Below, piece after piece: positions 61,440-64,000 of a DNA stretch of 64,000 bases. Numbering within the stretch: the first letter of the stretch is position 1; each line of letters begins with the position of its first letter. The notes beneath the pieces are model-generated. The model had not been told where the DNA came from. It worked only from the letters and a program-made list of their open reading frames with translations, and made no database searches. Source of the DNA: Prinsepia uniflora (Eukaryota; Streptophyta; Magnoliopsida; Rosales; Rosaceae); the NCBI GenBank assembly GCA_032719365.1, contig CM064873.1:4684501-4748500 (forward strand), read 5' to 3'. The position numbers and the translations under genes are program-made.

Positions 61440-62120
61440 ATGTGTTTTTAGAGTTGGAGATGGTAAGAGGGTGAGTTTTTGGCATGATATTTGGACAGAG
61501 AAAGGCCATTGCAGCATCATACAATGCTGACCTCCCCTCCACTATTTTTCTTAGCGAATGGTTTTGGTAAGCTCTCTCTAATGCATAATGTAGCAGCGGG
61601 TGTTGCTCTATTTGTGGTTTGGAGGCTAAAACTTTGGGCCATTTTTTGTTATTTCCCACATGTAAATGCTCTCTTGTATTAGTATAATCCTCCTCATTTA
61701 TTGTGAATGCAATGGTATTGGATTGGGATACTTGGCTTCGAGCAAATTTATTTTGCATATCCTATTGCCATCGGGGCTTACAATGGATTTTTTTCTTCAC
61801 ATGTTGGCATTTTCGGAAATAGCGTAAGCTGGCTATGTTTGAGGGCGGTTTTCATCTCCCGCATCAGCCTCTTTAGACCATTCTGCATTATGCGTGAGAA
61901 TGGACTAGTGTGAACCGTGTTGACACAAGCCATTCGCACAAAACTATCGATCAGTTGGCATGGAAACCACCAGACCTCCAGGTTAAGTTGAATGTCAATG
62001 GATCCCGTCGAGGAGCAGTGAACTGCATTGGCGCTAAGGGTGTTTTGACGAATTTCCAAGGAGAATGGGTTTATGGGTTTTGAGCTAATCTAGGAAATGG
62101 TGAGATTGTAGATGTAGAAG
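61440..62120 (+). pseudogene. LINE remnant: zf-RVT region fragment and RNase H (RVT_3) fragment
   Basis: Near 61455, VGDGKRVSFWHDIW is the signature that follows reverse transcriptase in plant LINEs. From about 61960, WKPPDLQVKLNVNGS...GAKGVLTNFQGEWVYGF...ANLGNG matches the opening of the plant RVT_3 RNase H domain, with an in-frame stop after WVYGF and a missing end. The two fragments are not in a continuous frame and the intervening region is degraded. This is dead LINE DNA on which the Copia element landed. Confidence 0.72.
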
Positions 62121-62232
62121 ATGCATTTATGAGGAAGAGGATGCACTAGTCAATATGGAGGAAGAAAATATAGTTATGACCAAAATGATCAAAAGTAACC
62201 TGATATATAACTATCCTAAACGACGTTAAATA
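62118..62232 (+). repeat. Right arm of the diverged inverted repeat (candidate TIR)
   Basis: GATGCATTTATGAGG... to ACGTTAAATA, the inverted relative of 7085-7187. The hAT MITE sits at its outer end. Confidence 0.45.
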
Positions 62233-62989
62233 TAGCCCTCACCATTTGACCCAAAAGCTCATGGGCTTATGGGGGCCCGATAAGCCAGATGGACAAAAGC
62301 CTGGCCCGGCCCGACCCCCTATGGCCTGTGGGTCGGCCCGGCCCGAGAGTTAGTGGGCTGGGCTTGGGCTTTTAGTGTTCAAACCCGATAGGTCCGAGCC
62401 CGATAAAACTCGGTAAGCCCAGCCCGACCCGCCTGTAATAAACCCGGCCCATAAGCCCGAAAATATAAAATACTTATTATTTAAAAATTAAAACTCAACT
62501 CATTCTTAATACTAATATTTCAACCCAAACTCAAATCTCAGCCCCAAGAACACCTAATTTTTTGAAAAAATCCAATACTCAATACCCAATACCCAATACA
62601 AACCCTAACCACTTCTGCACCTATTTAATAGGCCCAACTTTTTTGCACCCTTGAGTATTTTATTTTAACGAGGCCACGTTTTTGCACCCTTAAGTATTTT
62701 TTTTCATTATTAATATTTTGTTTTCATGCATATATTTTTTTGTAATTTTAAAATTTGAGACATAATTTATTGCAAAAGCCCACGTAAGCCCGATCCAAGT
62801 GGGCTTAATAGGCCCGACCCGAAAAGCCCGATATAAACCCGGCCCGATAAAAGCCCGTGAACTCTTTTTTATGTCATTAAGCCCGTCCGGCCGCAAATTT
62901 AAAAATTATTTAATAAGCTCGGTCCGGCCCGGCTCAAGCCCAAAAAATTTGGGCCGGGCTTGCCCGACCCGGCCCAATGCCGAGGGCTA
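62233..62989. mobile_element. hAT-superfamily MITE, 757 bp
   Basis: Terminal inverted repeats TAGCCCTC...GAGGGCTA are flanked by a perfect 8-bp duplication GTTAAATA (62225-62232 and 62990-62997), the hAT signature. Subterminal regions are packed with GGCCCGGCCCGA-type motifs in both orientations, as in many plant hAT MITEs; the centre is AT-rich. No transposase is encoded. Confidence 0.92.
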
Positions 62990-62991
62990 GT

Positions 62992-62997
<6 letters not shown>

Positions 62998-63022
<25 letters not shown>

Positions 63023-63170
63023 TACACTTAAATTCAAATTTCAAAATAATATAATAAATTTGACAAAAACGAATACAATATGCATTTTTCTTATCTCCAA
63101 TATCCTTATATTAGAACAAAATTAACTTAATGTTTCCACCAAGTAGAATGAAACGCTAGAAACGGGAGGG
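62998..63170. repeat. TA microsatellite and AT-rich spacer
   Basis: A pure (TA)n run at about 62994-63021 follows the MITE, then AT-rich non-coding DNA. No gene seen. Confidence 0.7.
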
Positions 63171-63444
63171 CAGCAGAATATCAATAATCCTCATCCGAAA
63201 CTTCAGCTTCAAGCGAAGACGCCAGGTGTCGCCACTTGTAATATTCCGAGATCTGCCACGTGTGCAAGGCTGCCATTGACTTGTCAAGATTGCAAACACC
63301 CTGTCACAAATTTAGCTAAACGACACCCTAAATTATTGGAAGCTTCTCTCCCTCGACCTTTCTTCAACCTCATGTATATGAGGCTTATGAGCTGCAGAGC
63401 ACTCTCTGCGTCACTCAAACGGCGTCGTAGCTTACGAGAGCGCT
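63171..63444 (+). promoter_or_regulatory. Probable promoter / 5' UTR of the alternative NAD(P)H dehydrogenase
   Basis: Sits directly upstream of the NDA start codon and contains a G-box CCACGTG (63256-63262) of the type bound by light- and ABA-linked bZIP/bHLH factors. No clear TATA box. The role is inferred from position. Confidence 0.45.
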
Positions 63445-63912
63445 ATGTCTTGGTTCAAAAGCCTCATCCAAGTCTCCAGCACCGCCAGATCATCAGCCTC
63501 GTCATCAACCCGACACAGAATTTCCGACCCATTTTGTTATACTCTGCTCTCGCGCTTCAGCACTGACCCGACCCCGACCCCGACCCCGACCCATGAGGTT
63601 CGCGCTCCTCAGCCGCCTACCAAGTACTCAGGTCTGAGCCCAACGAAGCCCGGGGAGAAGCCCAGTGTCATCGTGAGCCCACCGGGTGCCGATTCATGAA
63701 AGGGTTGGACACCAAGCTTTATGACGTCGTTTGCGTGTCACCGAGAAATCACATGGTCTTCACTCCTCTGTTGGCTTCCACCTGCGTTGGCACTCTCGAG
63801 TTCAAGTCCGTCACGGAGCCCATTGGGAGAATCCAACCCGCTATTTCTCGAGAACCCGGATCGTATTTCTTTCTTTCCAATAGCGTTTGTTGTCGATCCT
63901 GATAAGCATTTG
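63445..63912 (+). pseudogene. NDA: Internal alternative NAD(P)H-ubiquinone oxidoreductase (NDA type), exon 1, frame-broken
   Basis: Exon 1 of a type II NAD(P)H dehydrogenase, a matrix-facing inner-membrane flavoprotein that passes electrons to ubiquinone without pumping protons. It starts MSWFKSLI with a Ser/Arg-rich mitochondrial presequence and a CCGACC repeat giving PTPTPT (about 63567-63593). After PSVIV the expected LGSGWAGCRF, holding the FAD-binding GxGxxG, is reduced to eight bases plus GCRF: a 10-bp loss at about 63676-63683, and the frame stops at TGA 63697-63699. The next frame gives MKGLDTKLYDVVCVSPRNHM, typical of NDA, to FFLSN. A one-base gain near 63883-63888 returns to the first frame (VVDPDKHL) before a GTACGT donor at 63913. 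It is either a pseudogene or a sequence with assembly errors; the rest lies outside the window. Confidence 0.8.
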
Positions 63913-64000
63913 GTACGTCTGTTTCCTTATTATTATTATTATTATTATTTTTTGAATTTTGGGGTTTGATGAAGAATGTGTTGAGGGAGTAGCCAACGTG
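63913..64000 (+). other. Intron 1 (partial) of the NDA gene, with TTA microsatellite
   Basis: Starts at a GTACGT donor after the DPDKHL codons and contains a (TTA)n run at about 63927-63949. The window ends before an acceptor is seen. Confidence 0.55.

Overview
The window is nuclear DNA of a flowering plant, most likely a dicot. The evidence is a PHF5A splicing-factor gene with a 5'-UTR intron and GGCCCA promoter boxes, a PSY-type sulfated-peptide precursor, a plant alternative NAD(P)H dehydrogenase, AT-rich spacers, a hAT MITE and nested LTR retrotransposons. I cannot name the species from the sequence.

Layout. (i) 1-7320 is a genic margin: the first exon of a 2-oxoglutarate/Fe(II) dioxygenase (minus strand, leaving the window at base 1), PHF5A (plus strand), and an unannotated two-exon gene for an 83-residue PSY peptide precursor. 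(ii) 7326-61320 is one nested transposon stack. A Copia element with 500-bp LTRs and a CTTTC target-site duplication has its 3' LTR split by a 47-kb insertion. That insertion (element A, minus strand) is a non-coding LTR retrotransposon with about 2.8-kb LTRs. Its LTRs are in turn split by four elements: three are plain solo LTRs (elements 2, 3, F) and the fourth, solo LTR G, itself holds element H, which holds solo LTR I. Its internal domain holds complete element B and an 8-kb inverted block of related sequence (C/D). Almost every boundary is fixed by a 5-bp target-site duplication and by comparison with an uninterrupted sister copy. (iii) 61326-62232 is a broken LINE RNase H fragment, possibly carried in an older TIR element whose two ends flank the stack. 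(iv) 62233-62989 is a hAT MITE with a perfect 8-bp duplication. (v) 63445-63912 is exon 1 of an NDA-type alternative NADH dehydrogenase with apparent frame breaks.

The large elements A, B, C/D and H have tRNA-iMet primer sites and polypurine tracts but no recognisable gag or pol, so they fit the LARD class (non-autonomous, long LTRs) and must borrow proteins from a partner that is not in this window. The Copia element keeps all its domains in one frame but has three in-frame stops and a damaged integrase zinc finger.

The most unusual signal lies inside the LTRs. There are dense arrays of short palindromes whose stems differ from unit to unit while symmetry and a three-base NGG centre are kept: 15-mers such as GACGTC-AGG-GACGTC, and 13-mers such as GGGCC-AGG-GGCCC repeating about every 30 bp. 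In sister LTRs these arrays expand and contract. Solo LTR F also holds seven TGACGTCA octamers spaced 11-12 bp apart. I know of no described system that matches these arrays; a function is inference.
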